Below, in pieces: positions 16,446 to 25,903 of a stretch of DNA of 64,000 nt; the first letter of the stretch is position 1, and each line of letters opens with the position of its first letter. Source of the DNA: Roseburia zhanii (GTDB lineage Bacteria; Bacillota; Clostridia; Lachnospirales; Lachnospiraceae); contig NZ_JACOPH010000009.1 in the NCBI RefSeq assembly GCF_014287635.1, forward strand, positions 1-64,000. The letters run 5' to 3'. The notes under the pieces were generated by a model. It saw only the letters and a list, made by a program, of their open reading frames with translations. It was not told the DNA's origin and made no database searches. A program made the translations under genes and the position numbers.

Positions 16446-18035
16446 ATGAAAAATACCAGATACTCTGTTAGAAAAGTGATTTTCTGGTGTATGTGTGCTG
16501 CCTTTCTGGCAGTTTTAATTGTGTCTGGTATTTATGAACAGCACCATTCGATCAAATATCAGTATCGGGTGGTAGATGATTTTTCATACCAGACCTTAAA
16601 AGAAGATCAGACAGTGACCGCATCACATACGGTCACAGAAGAAATGGCAGGAAAGACGGTTGTATTTCATACATTTGATTCTTATGTAGATGCGAAAACT
16701 GACAGCCGGTTCCTGTATCACTTTGGAGAAAAACCGCTGGTCGGTAATTCACCGGGATCGTATTATCATTTTATTGAAATACCAGAAGATACGTTAGGAG
16801 AAAAACTTACAATCCGTATCAAGACGGTATATCCGCATAAGTATTCTGATACATATCAGTTCATGGCAGGGAATACATGGGATCTGGTAGTATCTTTTCT
16901 GAATAAAGAAATGCCCAATTTGATAACAAATCTGTTCATACTCATTTTTGGTGTGATCATGTGCAGTCTGTATGTTGTACAGAGGCGGATGGATCTGCAT
17001 GGAGAGAAAAATCTCTATTTTGGACTGATGAGTATTGTATTCGTCTTATGGTCAAATGGATCATTATTTGCGGAACAGTTAATTTTCCGGAATGCAGTCA
17101 TGCAGTATTATCTGAATTACTTTTCACTGTTTCTGCTGTTAATGATCGTGATTTTATATATCGAATCCATTGATGATAAGATTCAGTGTAAGTTTGAATT
17201 TGCCATGGCGGCGGCAGCGGTAGTTATCTGTGTGACATTACATTTTCTGGGGATTAAGGATTTTACAGAAACGGTGTGGCTGTTTTCGATTTTGATCGGG
17301 ATTGATACGGTGATATTGATCATACATATTATCATACAGCAGAAGAAATATCATACTATCGGAAATACGGTACTTGTCCTGCTCATATTTGGAGTTTTAA
17401 ATGTCATTGATTATGTCCTGCGTTCCACGCATGTAGAACGGTATACGATGTTTACAAAGATCGGACTGATCATTTATGTGTTCATTTCAGGATATTTAGG
17501 TATCAGGGATATGCTCAACGAGTTAGTACTTGCAAAAGAATCAGCCCTGTTAAAAAAGATTGCATATTTGGATAATCTGACAAAACAAAAGAATCGTTAT
17601 GCCTTGGAACATGATTTAAAAGAAATGGAATTATCTTCTTTAAGTATCGTATCACTTGATCTGAATAATTTAAAAACCTGTAATGATACATTCGGGCATA
17701 CGATGGGGGATCGTTATATCAAGGGTGCGGCGGATATCTTAGATTCTGTTTATCAGAACGTATACCGGGTAGGCGGAGATGAATTTATTGCATTGGTCAG
17801 TACACGTTCGAAAGAAGTCCTGCTTGAGAAGAAGAAAGAAATGCATAAAAAGATCGCAGAATATAATGAAAAAGAAAATGCGGCTCTGTTTTTACAGATC
17901 GCAAGCGGATATTCGTCTTATCAGGAGGGAGATGCTTCTTACGAAGATATCCTAAAACGTGCAGATAAAGAAATGTATCGGGATAAAAAACAGTTAAAGG
18001 AGAAGAAAAAGAATGACAGAGATGGAGAGGAATAA
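16446..18035 (+). CDS. Membrane diguanylate cyclase (GGDEF) with 7TM sensor region
   Basis: 529 residues. Signal anchor at ~10-30, an extracellular beta-rich part to ~155, then about seven hydrophobic helices (160-370) in the layout of 7TMR-DISM receptors. The GGDEF domain begins near 385; [13 protein letters not shown] contains intact GGDEF at 443-447, so c-di-GMP synthesis is expected. No EAL domain and no clear RxxD inhibitory site ahead of the motif. It overlaps the chemoreceptor gene by 23 bases. Confidence 0.9.
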   Translation: MKNTRYSVRKVIFWCMCAAFLAVLIVSGIYEQHHSIKYQYRVVDDFSYQTLKEDQTVTASHTVTEEMAGKTVVFHTFDSYVDAKTDSRFLYHFGEKPLVGNSPGSYYHFIEIPEDTLGEKLTIRIKTVYPHKYSDTYQFMAGNTWDLVVSFLNKEMPNLITNLFILIFGVIMCSLYVVQRRMDLHGEKNLYFGLMSIVFVLWSNGSLFAEQLIFRNAVMQYYLNYFSLFLLLMIVILYIESIDDKIQCKFEFAMAAAAVVICVTLHFLGIKDFTETVWLFSILIGIDTVILIIHIIIQQKKYHTIGNTVLVLLIFGVLNVIDYVLRSTHVERYTMFTKIGLIIYVFISGYLGIRDMLNELVLAKESALLKKIAYLDNLTKQKNRYALEHDLKEMELSSLSIVSLDLNNLKTCNDTFGHTMGDRYIKGAADILDSVYQNVYRVGGDEFIALVSTRSKEVLLEKKKEMHKKIAEYNEKENAALFLQIASGYSSYQEGDASYEDILKRADKEMYRDKKQLKEKKKNDRDGEE

Positions 18036-19464
18036 TAAAATAGCCATGATGACGCATGGCATCAATGTGGGGATCATGATCACGTTTCTCATTTTGCAGG
18101 CTGTAGCAGGCGAATTAAGCATCATATATGTAGGAATCTTATGTCTGATCGGTTTTGCACCGGTAGCAGCAGAAGTTATATTTTGGAAAAAAGACCATAA
18201 TACAGATATGATCAAACATTTTTTAGCGATCGGATTTGCTATTTTCTATTCCATTATCATATTTACTTCATCAAATGGAATGACTTTTCTATTTGTCATA
18301 CCGATGATCCTGGTGGTAATGATCTATAATGATACGCGGTATATCATTATGATCAACACAGGAACTGTGATCGAAAGTCTGTTGTTAGCAATTTTAGGAG
18401 CAAAGACCGGAAAGTTTGGATATTCCGGTCAGGATAATGCAATCATACAGGTAGTCATTATGCTGATGGTTGGATTTTATTCTTATTTTTCTGCTAAGAC
18501 ATCTAGTGCAAACAGTACGCAAAAGATCGATGAAGCAAAAGACGCATACCAGAAGACAGAAAGTGTACTTTCAGATATTTCCCATATGTCAAAGGAGTTA
18601 GAAAACGGAATCAAAGATTTTGATCTGGGGTTAGAAGAACTGACAACAGTATCAGAATCAACAAGAGAGGTAATGCAAGAAGTTTCCAAAGGTGCAGGCG
18701 ATACCGCAGATGCCGTACAGCGGCAGATGGAACAGACGGAGGCAATACAGACAAAAGTTGAGCAGGCAGATGAGGCAGCCGAAGGCATTACACAGAGTAT
18801 GAAAAAGACATTAGAAGTCTTAGAAAACGGAACGAAGAATATCCTTTTATTAGTAGAACGTGCAGATGCATCAGTTGCAAATGGAGAAGAAGTTGCAGAA
18901 AAATTAAAGAATCTTGAAGGCTATATGGAACAGATGCACTCAATCGTAGAAGTAATCAGCGGTATCACTTCACAGACAAGCCTGTTGTCTTTGAACGCAA
19001 GCATCGAGGCGGCAAGAGCAGGAGAAGCCGGAAGAGGATTTGCTGTGGTTGCTTCTGAAATTTCAGGAATGGCAGTACAGACACAGGATGCGACGGTACA
19101 TATCACGGAACTGATAAAAAATGTTTCCGATGCGATCACAGAAGTAGTAAATGTTGTATACCAGATGATCGACGGCATCCATGAAGAAAGGGAGTCGACA
19201 AAGAGTACCGCAGAAAGTTTTGACAGGATACAGGATAATACGTTTTCCATCCGTGACAATATCGACCATCTTGCGAGCCGTATCTTAGAACTGAAAAATG
19301 CAAATCAGGAGATCGTAGATTCTATCCAGACAATCTCTGCAATTTCAGAGGAAGTAACGGCACATGCAGGAGAAACAATGAATGCGGAAGAAAAGAATGC
19401 ACAGATCTTAAACCGGATCAAAGCACGTATGAATGAACTTCAGGCATTGATAAAAGCAGAATAA
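18013..19464 (+). CDS. Methyl-accepting chemotaxis protein with polytopic membrane sensor
   Basis: 483 residues. The first ~165 residues contain six hydrophobic helices and no sizeable extracellular ligand domain, so it may sense membrane state or a small molecule. The rest is cytoplasmic coiled coil with the conserved tip [33 protein letters not shown] (around 317-350), the contact site for CheA/CheW. Its start lies inside the end of the GGDEF gene (23-base overlap, different frame), a strong sign of co-translation. Confidence 0.9.
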   Translation: MTEMERNNKIAMMTHGINVGIMITFLILQAVAGELSIIYVGILCLIGFAPVAAEVIFWKKDHNTDMIKHFLAIGFAIFYSIIIFTSSNGMTFLFVIPMILVVMIYNDTRYIIMINTGTVIESLLLAILGAKTGKFGYSGQDNAIIQVVIMLMVGFYSYFSAKTSSANSTQKIDEAKDAYQKTESVLSDISHMSKELENGIKDFDLGLEELTTVSESTREVMQEVSKGAGDTADAVQRQMEQTEAIQTKVEQADEAAEGITQSMKKTLEVLENGTKNILLLVERADASVANGEEVAEKLKNLEGYMEQMHSIVEVISGITSQTSLLSLNASIEAARAGEAGRGFAVVASEISGMAVQTQDATVHITELIKNVSDAITEVVNVVYQMIDGIHEERESTKSTAESFDRIQDNTFSIRDNIDHLASRILELKNANQEIVDSIQTISAISEEVTAHAGETMNAEEKNAQILNRIKARMNELQALIKAE

Positions 19465-19499
19465 GCATATAAAAAGTTGTTGGAAATGAGGAGTAAGAC

Positions 19500-19919
19500 A
19501 TGGATTTAACAGAAAAGAACTGCGTAGAAAAAGCATTGGCATATCATAAAAAAGGATATAACTGTAGTCAGGCAGTAGCCTGTACATTTTGTGGATTGAT
19601 GGGCTTAGATGAAAGCATTGTATTTCAGATGATGGAAGGCTTTGGCTTTGGTGTGAGTGATTCCTATGGAACCTGCGGAGCAGTGACCGGCATGGCAGCA
19701 GTAGCCGGAAAACTCTTATCCACAGCACATTTAGATACGCCGGATTCGAAGCAGAACACCTATGCAAAGGTCAGAGAATTAAATAATACATTCCGTCAAA
19801 AGAACGGTTCTACAATCTGCAGGGATCTAAAGGGTATGGACACAGGCGAAGTATTACGAAGCTGCGACGGCTGTATCGAAGATGCTGTACGGATTCTTTG
19901 CAAGGAGTTTTTAAAATGA
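19500..19919 (+). CDS. C_GCAxxG_C_C family redox-type protein
   Basis: 139 residues with the defining cysteine pattern: KGYNCSQAVACTF, then YGTCGAVTGMAA (the GCAxxG-like element), then ICRDLKG and SCDGCIEDAV. Family members are found next to redox or heavy-metal genes, and the cysteines are thought to bind metal or a cofactor, without a settled function. AATGAGGAG upstream supports the start. The stop codon overlaps the start of the TPR lipoprotein gene. Confidence 0.88.
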   Translation: MDLTEKNCVEKALAYHKKGYNCSQAVACTFCGLMGLDESIVFQMMEGFGFGVSDSYGTCGAVTGMAAVAGKLLSTAHLDTPDSKQNTYAKVRELNNTFRQKNGSTICRDLKGMDTGEVLRSCDGCIEDAVRILCKEFLK

Positions 19920-20911
19920 TGAAAAAAAGAAATATACTGTTTGCAGGCGGAGTGATGCTTCTGCTTGCAGGAAGTTTTTTTACAGGATGTACCTCAAAGG
20001 AGCAGCGTTTAGAGAAAGAAACCGCATATCGTAAGATTGGGTTAAATGCAATGGAGGAAGGCGATTATGCAAAGTCTATTGAAGCCTTTAACAGTGCATT
20101 AGAGCAGGCAAAGGGAATCGGGGCAAATGAAGTGGATATCTGTTATTATAAGGCGGCGGCACAGTTTGCAGCAGGCGATTATACGAAGGCAGTCGAAACC
20201 TATGATGCCCTTCTTGAATATGATAAGAAAAATGCAGATGCTTATTTTTTAAGGGGCTGTGTCTATCTTAAGAAAAATGAAAGCGATCAGGCAAAGGAAG
20301 ATTTTAAGAAAGCAGTCAAATATGCTGCGAATGATGAGATTTATTTATCAATCTATAACAGTCTTGCCGGTGCAGGCTGTACGGAAGATGCAAATGCCTA
20401 TTTAGAAGAAGCGTTGGGAAAAAAGGCTGGACGTGATGCCAAAAATTATACAGTTAAGGGAAGATTTTACCTGATCAAGGAACAGTATGATAATGCAGTG
20501 GAACAACTTGTAAAAGCTGTTGAAAAAGGCGATGTGGAGGCAAATCTCTATTTAGCACAAGCATACGAAGCACTTGGAAATAGCACAGAGCAGGAAAAAT
20601 GTATAGATGCTTACATCAAAGAATATCCTAAGAGCAGTGTTGCGTATAATAAGCAGGGATTAAATGCAATGGAAAGCGGAGATTATGAAACCGCTATTTC
20701 GGAATTTAGTGCAGGTTTAGAAGCAGATGAAGTGACAAATGAGCAGGAATTAAGAAGTAATCTGATCGCTGCATATGAATATAATTTAGATTTTGATAAG
20801 GCAAAGGAACTGATGCAGGCATATCTTGCAGATTATCCGGAAGATGAAGCAGCAGCGAGGGAATATCTGTTTTTGAATAAGGACAGGAATGAGGAGAATA
20901 ACACAGAATGA
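19916..20911 (+). CDS. TPR-repeat lipoprotein
   Basis: 331 residues. Signal peptide with lipobox GSFFTGC, so it is anchored outside the membrane. At least six tetratricopeptide units follow (for example AMEEGDYAKSIEAFNSAL, FAAGDYTKAVETYDALL, AMESGDYETAISEFSAGL). TPR arrays bind partner proteins; no catalytic domain is present. Start set at 19916, 8 bases after GGAG; the reading from 19898 lacks a ribosome site. Its end overlaps hflX by 4 bases (ATGA). Confidence 0.88.
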   Translation: MMKKRNILFAGGVMLLLAGSFFTGCTSKEQRLEKETAYRKIGLNAMEEGDYAKSIEAFNSALEQAKGIGANEVDICYYKAAAQFAAGDYTKAVETYDALLEYDKKNADAYFLRGCVYLKKNESDQAKEDFKKAVKYAANDEIYLSIYNSLAGAGCTEDANAYLEEALGKKAGRDAKNYTVKGRFYLIKEQYDNAVEQLVKAVEKGDVEANLYLAQAYEALGNSTEQEKCIDAYIKEYPKSSVAYNKQGLNAMESGDYETAISEFSAGLEADEVTNEQELRSNLIAAYEYNLDFDKAKELMQAYLADYPEDEAAAREYLFLNKDRNEENNTE

Positions 20912-22146
20912 TTCAGTTAGAAGAAGCAAAGGAGCGTCTGATCTTAGTAGGTGTCAGCGAACAGGATGGAGATGATACCGAAGACTCCATGGAAGAACTA
21001 AAAGAACTGGTAGCTACCACAGGAGCATCTGTTGCAGGCATGGTCATACAAAAACGGGAAACGATGCATCCGGGCACTTATGTTGGCAAGGGAAAAGTGG
21101 AAGAAATAAGGGAACTTTTGATAGAAACACAGGCAACCGGTATCGTTTGTGATGATGAATTATCTCCGGCACAGCTTCGGAATCTGACTGATTTATTAGA
21201 TGTAAAAGTCATGGATCGTACATTGATCATTTTGGATATTTTTGCCATGCGTGCATCGACGAATGAAGGAAAGATACAGGTAGAATTAGCACAGCTAAGA
21301 TATCGGGCAACCAGACTTACCGGTATGGGACGTTCGATGTCACGTTTAGGTGGTGGAATCGGTACGAGAGGACCGGGAGAGAAAAAACTTGAAGTTGACC
21401 GTCGATTGATCGGCAGCCGTATTTCGCAGTTGAAGCGGGAATTAGAAGAAGTGCGGAAGCATCGTGAGATCAATCGTGGACAGCGGACAAAGAGTAAGAT
21501 TCCGGTAGCGGCAATCGTCGGTTATACCAATGCCGGAAAATCTACATTGTTAAATACATTAACAGATGCAGATGTGTTAGAAGAAGATATGTTATTTGCA
21601 ACACTTGACCCGACAACAAGACAGTTAGAACTTCCGGGCAAGCAGCAGATCTTACTGACCGATACGGTTGGATTTATCCGGAAACTGCCGCATCATCTGA
21701 TCGAAGCATTCAAAAGTACCTTAGAAGAAGCAAAGTATGCAGATTACATTATCCATGTGGTCGATGCGTCGAATCCGCAGGCAGATAAGCAGATGCATAT
21801 TGTCTATGAAACACTTCGGAGTCTTGGCGTGGAAGATAAGAAGATACTGACGCTGTTTAATAAGCAGGATGCAAGGACGGATGATGAACCGCTCCATGAT
21901 TTTTTGGCAGATAAGACGATCAATATTTCTGCGAAATATGGTATCGGACTTGACGCAGTCAAAGAGGCACTTGCAGATTTTTTACGGGCGGATAAGATTT
22001 TAGTGGAACGTGTGATACCTTATCAGGATGCAGGAATCCTGCAGGCGGTTAGAAAGATGGGAGAATTGTTAGAGGAAGAATACCAGCCGGAAGGGATATT
22101 TATCAAGGCGTATGTGCCGATGGAATTATATGGGAAGATAAAGTAA
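20908..22146 (+). CDS. hflX: GTPase HflX
   Basis: 412 residues. The N-terminal HflX domain ends with GGIGTRGPGEKKLEVDRR; the G domain has G1 GYTNAGKST at 205, G2 ATLDPTTR, G3 DTVGFIRKLP, and G4 NKQD. HflX binds the 50S subunit and rescues stalled or heat-damaged ribosomes. Length and motifs are normal. A terminator follows the gene. Confidence 0.95.
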   Translation: MIQLEEAKERLILVGVSEQDGDDTEDSMEELKELVATTGASVAGMVIQKRETMHPGTYVGKGKVEEIRELLIETQATGIVCDDELSPAQLRNLTDLLDVKVMDRTLIILDIFAMRASTNEGKIQVELAQLRYRATRLTGMGRSMSRLGGGIGTRGPGEKKLEVDRRLIGSRISQLKRELEEVRKHREINRGQRTKSKIPVAAIVGYTNAGKSTLLNTLTDADVLEEDMLFATLDPTTRQLELPGKQQILLTDTVGFIRKLPHHLIEAFKSTLEEAKYADYIIHVVDASNPQADKQMHIVYETLRSLGVEDKKILTLFNKQDARTDDEPLHDFLADKTINISAKYGIGLDAVKEALADFLRADKILVERVIPYQDAGILQAVRKMGELLEEEYQPEGIFIKAYVPMELYGKIK

Positions 22147-22231
22147 GAGAATATAAGCCAGGCAGCTGTATCCCAGCGGAAAAGTACCATAGGTGTCTTT
22201 GCAAATGGTATGGAATTCTTATCAAAAATAG

Positions 22232-22268
22232 TGGGCAGTCCTTATATTGTATAAGGACTGCCCATTGT
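22232..22268. terminator. Bidirectional terminator between hflX and leuA
   Basis: Perfect 14-base stem TGGGCAGTCCTTAT / ATAAGGACTGCCCA with a 5-base loop, between convergent genes. Confidence 0.9.
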
Positions 22269-22296
22269 TATATTTGCAGTACTTTAAATCTGTGAT

Positions 22297-23961
22297 CTAT
22301 GCCTGAATCAGATCTGCACGATTGATCGCTGCGGTTAAGGCGTTGATAGAAGCTTTGATGATATCTTCGTCCATGCCGACACCCCAGATCAGTTTGTCAT
22401 TGACGGTGATTCCGACATATGCCATAGCCTTTGAAGAAGAACCGCGGGAAAGTGCATGTTCTGCATATTCGGATAATTCATATGTAATATTAAAGTTCTG
22501 TTTTAATGCATTGCTGACAGCATCTAAACGACCGTTGCCTTTTGCAGTAACAGCTTTTGTTTCATTCTTGTAAGAAATTGAAACGCTTGCTTCAATGCCA
22601 TCGTTCTGTTTGAAATGGCATTCAGGAATACAAAATACGCAGTCAACATCACGATAAGTTGATTTAAAGATATCGTAGATACGTTCAGCCTCTAATTCAC
22701 TGTGTTCCTTATCGGAAACATCTTTGACACGATAACCGAATTCTTCTTTCATCTTATCAGGCAGAGAAATGCCATATGCATGTTTTAATACATAGCTGAC
22801 ACCGCCCTTACCGGACTGGCTGTTGATACGGATAACATCAGAGTCATAGGTGCGTCCTAAATCCTTTGGATCGATCGGAAGGTAAGGAACTGTCCAGTAA
22901 GGATCATTGCCGGTACTGTGGCACGCCATACCTTTTGAGATCGCATCCTGATGGGAACCGGAGAATGCGGTAAATACAAGATCACCGGCATATGGCTGAC
23001 GCATCGGAACTTCCATATTTGTCAGTTCTTCATAAGTGCTTCTGATCTCTTTCATATTGTGGAAATCTAACTGCGGATCAACACCAAGAGAGTACATATT
23101 CATACCAAGTGTGACGATATCGACATTACCGGTACGCTCACCATTTCCGAATAATGTACCTTCGATACGGTCAGCACCTGCTAATAAACCAAGTTCTGCA
23201 TCACTGATACCACAGCCTCTGTCATTGTGTGGATGTAAGGAAAGCAGTACATTGTCACGATATTTTAAGTTCTTGTTAAAATATTCTACCTGACACGCAA
23301 ACACATGTGGCATGGAATGTTCTACGGTAGATGGAAGATTGATGATGGCTTTGCGGTCTTTTGTCGGCTGCCATACATCTAATACAGCGTTACAAACTTC
23401 AAGCGCATAGTCCATTTCTGTTCCGGTAAAACTTTCCGGTGAATATTCAAAAGAAATATTTCCTTTTTCATTTTTAGCAAGATCATAAACTAATTTTGCA
23501 CCATCGACAGCGATCTGTTTGATCTCCTCTTTGGATTTTTTAAATACCTGTTCACGCTGTGCAACAGAAGTGGAGTTATATACATGTACGATGACATTCG
23601 GAGCACCGTCAATCGCTTCAAAAGTACGTTTGATGATATGTTCTCTTGCCTGTGTCAGTACCTGTACGGTAACGTCTTCAGGGATCATATTCCGTTCGAT
23701 GATCGTACGAAGGAACTGATACTCTGTTTCTGAAGCTGCCGGAAAACCGACTTCTATATGTTTAAATCCGATATCTACAAGCATCTGGTAGAATTTTACT
23801 TTTTCCTCTAAGTTCATCGGCTCGATCAAAGCCTGATTACCGTCACGCAGATCGACACTGCACCAGATCGGAGCTTTTTCGATGGCATCCTTTTTCACCC
23901 AGTCATAACAGTCAACCGGTGGCATAAAATACATTTTTTTGTACTTCTCAAATCCCTGCAT
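22297..23961 (-). CDS. leuA: 2-isopropylmalate synthase (long LeuA form)
   Basis: 554 residues; first committed step of leucine synthesis (acetyl-CoA plus 2-oxoisovalerate). CSVDLRDGNQALIEP at the N terminus, HVYNSTSVAQREQV, LSLHPHNDRGCG with the metal-binding HxH, NGERTGNVDIVTLG, and a C-terminal LeuA allosteric domain (~430-550) for leucine feedback. The length fits the LeuA2 subtype starting MQGFEKYKKMYFMPP. Upstream on this strand lies a T-box leader, so expression should rise when tRNA-Leu is uncharged. No other leu genes are in the window. Confidence 0.95.
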   Translation of the reverse strand: MQGFEKYKKMYFMPPVDCYDWVKKDAIEKAPIWCSVDLRDGNQALIEPMNLEEKVKFYQMLVDIGFKHIEVGFPAASETEYQFLRTIIERNMIPEDVTVQVLTQAREHIIKRTFEAIDGAPNVIVHVYNSTSVAQREQVFKKSKEEIKQIAVDGAKLVYDLAKNEKGNISFEYSPESFTGTEMDYALEVCNAVLDVWQPTKDRKAIINLPSTVEHSMPHVFACQVEYFNKNLKYRDNVLLSLHPHNDRGCGISDAELGLLAGADRIEGTLFGNGERTGNVDIVTLGMNMYSLGVDPQLDFHNMKEIRSTYEELTNMEVPMRQPYAGDLVFTAFSGSHQDAISKGMACHSTGNDPYWTVPYLPIDPKDLGRTYDSDVIRINSQSGKGGVSYVLKHAYGISLPDKMKEEFGYRVKDVSDKEHSELEAERIYDIFKSTYRDVDCVFCIPECHFKQNDGIEASVSISYKNETKAVTAKGNGRLDAVSNALKQNFNITYELSEYAEHALSRGSSSKAMAYVGITVNDKLIWGVGMDEDIIKASINALTAAINRADLIQA

Positions 23962-24018
23962 AATTTTTATATCCTCACTTTCGAAAAATTGATTTAGGCA
24001 GGCTTTTTATTATTTTAT

Positions 24019-24213
24019 GTAACTATTCAAAACCCCACTCATATATTCGCAAAACCGCACGATAAATCGTGCTTTACCGCTGCTTTGCAGCTATTTTGCT
24101 CATATATGGGGCGGCGGCTCTATTCGAGCCACCTTACGAATCATAAAAACTGCTACTTACATGCAAGCATGACGTATCAATTTTTATGATTCTAAGGGGT
24201 TCTGAATAGTTAC
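24019..24213. repeat. MITE-like palindromic element
   Basis: 195 bases bounded by inverted ends GTAACTATTCAAAACCCC and GGGGTTCTGAATAGTTAC (17 of 18 match). Inside are further inverted pieces (ATCATAAAAA / TTTTTATGAT, ACTCATATAT and ATATATGGGG) and no reading frame. It lies between the T-box terminator and leuA. The end motif CTGAATAGTTAC recurs at 48669-48680. No clear target-site duplication is seen. Confidence 0.6.
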
Positions 24214-24223
24214 TGATTTACAA

Positions 24224-24510
24224 TAAAAAAAGCCCTGCGCCTCTATGCGAACTTTAGAGACGTAAGACAATACTTACGCGGTACCACTCTAATTCATGAA
24301 TAATCATCATGCACTCTACGGGTACGGGACAGCGTCCTTATACCTTCCCCACATAACGGCGGGCTTCCGTCTGACTCTACTCTCAATAGGATAAAAGATT
24401 TCAAGCAGCAACTCCAAGGCGAGTTCTCCATTCCTCATCTGTCATCTCACAGCAGCCGATGACTCTCTGAAATCTGATAGAACAGATACTATTCCTTTTC
24501 TTCGTCTTTA
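24224..24510 (-). promoter_or_regulatory. T-box leader (leucine) controlling leuA
   Basis: On the minus strand the T-box core AGAGTGGTACCGCG is at 24277-24290, followed by the terminator stem GTCTCTA / TAGAGGC and a U run at 24224-24231. Upstream is the long stem I region. A likely specifier is CTC (complement of GAG at 24421-24423) within GAACTCGCC, a leucine codon, which fits leuA. Uncharged tRNA-Leu should stabilise the antiterminator. The specifier is read by eye. Confidence 0.88.
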
Positions 24511-24518
24511 TAAATGGT

Positions 24519-24547
24519 ATCATAACACATTCATTTTAGAAGGTAAA
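24519..24547 (-). promoter_or_regulatory. Promoter of the T-box/leuA transcript
   Basis: On the minus strand, TTTACC (24542-24547) and TATGAT (24519-24524) with a 17-base spacer just upstream of the T-box. A TATAAT on the plus strand at 24572-24577 serves the divergent small gene. Confidence 0.5.
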
Positions 24548-24620
24548 GAGGAAAAAATAATTTTTTTGTGTTATAATCTTTCTATTAAACTGCAAAGCAG
24601 TCACTGAAGGAGGTTAGAAA

Positions 24621-24908
24621 ATGATTAAGCGAAAAGATCTACTGGCATTTAATTTTTATAAAAAAGAAAAATTTACAGGCAGTTATCATGGAATGCGTTA
24701 TCTGATACAAAAAGCAGAAGAAGGGGAAGAAACATTTTTTTCGGTATATACATGGAGTGGACCGTTTAATTTTGCAACAACAGAAGATGAAAAAAAGACA
24801 GAGAAACGTTTTCCGTTTCAGGAGGATTCCCTAGAAGCAATCACAAACTATCTGAATGAGGTATATGAAGCAGATAAGGGAAACTGGCCGAATGGCATTG
24901 AATTTTAA
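24621..24908 (+). CDS. Conserved small protein, unknown function
   Basis: 95 residues, mostly charged and aromatic: start MIKRKDLLAFNFYKKEKFTG, centre SGPFNFATTEDEKK, end LNEVYEADKGNWPN. Strong ribosome site AAGGAGG. Similar short proteins are common in Lachnospiraceae, sometimes labelled as acetyltransferases, but the protein is too short for a GNAT fold and lacks its Gly-rich acetyl-CoA loop, so I give no function. It has its own promoter and terminator. Confidence 0.7.
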   Translation: MIKRKDLLAFNFYKKEKFTGSYHGMRYLIQKAEEGEETFFSVYTWSGPFNFATTEDEKKTEKRFPFQEDSLEAITNYLNEVYEADKGNWPNGIEF

Positions 24909-24945
24909 CGATGTAAAAGTGATTATTTACTGATATTCAGGAAAC

Positions 24946-24979
24946 AAAAAAAGCAGCTTAGATCATAAGCTGCTTTTTC
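24946..24979. terminator. Bidirectional terminator
   Basis: AAAAAAGCAGCTTA / TAAGCTGCTTTTT, between the small gene (plus) and the two tRNAs (minus). Confidence 0.88.
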
Positions 24980-24981
24980 AA

Positions 24982-25055
<74 letters not shown>

Positions 25056-25064
25056 GTATTCTGA

Positions 25065-25144
25065 TGCGGGTAACAGGACTTGAACCTGCACGGTCTCCCA
25101 CCAGAACCTAAATCTGGCGCGTCTGCCAATTCCGCCATACCCGC
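25065..25144 (-). tRNA. tRNA-Leu (TAG)
   Basis: Class II cloverleaf on the minus strand: acceptor GCGGGTA pairs with TACCCGC, discriminator A, anticodon TAG (complement at 25108-25110), extra arm present. Nine bases upstream of tRNA-Ile in the same transcript. Confidence 0.95.
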
Positions 25145-25157
25145 AAGCGACTTGATA

Positions 25158-25186
25158 ATAATACTTGCTTTTTGGAAAAATGTCAA
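25158..25186 (-). promoter_or_regulatory. Promoter of the tRNA-Leu/tRNA-Ile pair
   Basis: On the minus strand, TTGACA (25181-25186) and TATTAT (25158-25163) with a 17-base spacer, 14 bases before tRNA-Leu. Confidence 0.8.
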
Positions 25187-25232
25187 GAGAAATTTTTAAA
25201 TTTTTTGCCGTTTTTCATATTTCTTCATATTT

Positions 25233-25883
25233 TTATTTGTGATGGATGATCTTATCCATATCCCGCTGGTGTCCGAGCACCATTAAATGATCCTCTTTTC
25301 CAAAAACATAATCTGCATCAGGAAGGATCTGTGTGCTTGTTCCATGTTTGATACCGATGATGCTTAAGTTGTATTTTGTACGGAAATTCAAGCTACGGGC
25401 ACTTTTTCCGATCCATTCTGCAAGTGGGGCAATCTCATAAATGGAATAACCGTCTGCAAGGTTGATATAGTCAAAGACTTCATCGGCACTTAAGCTGACC
25501 GCCAGTTTTTCAGCGATATCCCGATCAGGGAAAATAACTTCATCGGCACCGTTGCGGAGTAGGAATTTTGCGTGGATATCCCGGTTTGCTTTGCTGACGA
25601 TATGTTTTGCACCGAGATCTTTTAAAAGGCTTGTGACTTCAAGACTGTTCTGGAAATTGTTTCCGATACAGACGATGCAGAGATCAAAGTTAGAAACACC
25701 GAGGCTTTCTAAAACTTTGATATTTGTGCAGTCACCGATCTTTGCACTTGTAACATATGGAAGCAGATCTTCTAATCTTTCCTCACATTCATCGACGATC
25801 ATGATCTCATTGTTTAATTTTGAGAGGTTCATGCATAGATGTGTACCAAAGCGTCCGAGTCCGATAATTAAAATTGATTTCAT
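25233..25883 (-). CDS. Potassium uptake regulatory subunit (KtrA/TrkA family)
   Basis: 216 residues. N-terminal RCK/TrkA-N domain with the Rossmann loop GLGRFGTHL and the acidic end IVDE that binds nucleotide; C-terminal TrkA-C domain from ~140. It gates the membrane subunit encoded directly upstream (20-base gap). In relatives ATP/ADP and c-di-AMP act as ligands; whether this TrkA-C binds c-di-AMP cannot be told from sequence alone. Confidence 0.92.
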   Translation of the reverse strand: MKSILIIGLGRFGTHLCMNLSKLNNEIMIVDECEERLEDLLPYVTSAKIGDCTNIKVLESLGVSNFDLCIVCIGNNFQNSLEVTSLLKDLGAKHIVSKANRDIHAKFLLRNGADEVIFPDRDIAEKLAVSLSADEVFDYINLADGYSIYEIAPLAEWIGKSARSLNFRTKYNLSIIGIKHGTSTQILPDADYVFGKEDHLMVLGHQRDMDKIIHHK

Positions 25884-25903
25884 AATAAAATCCTCCTGAT
25901 AAT

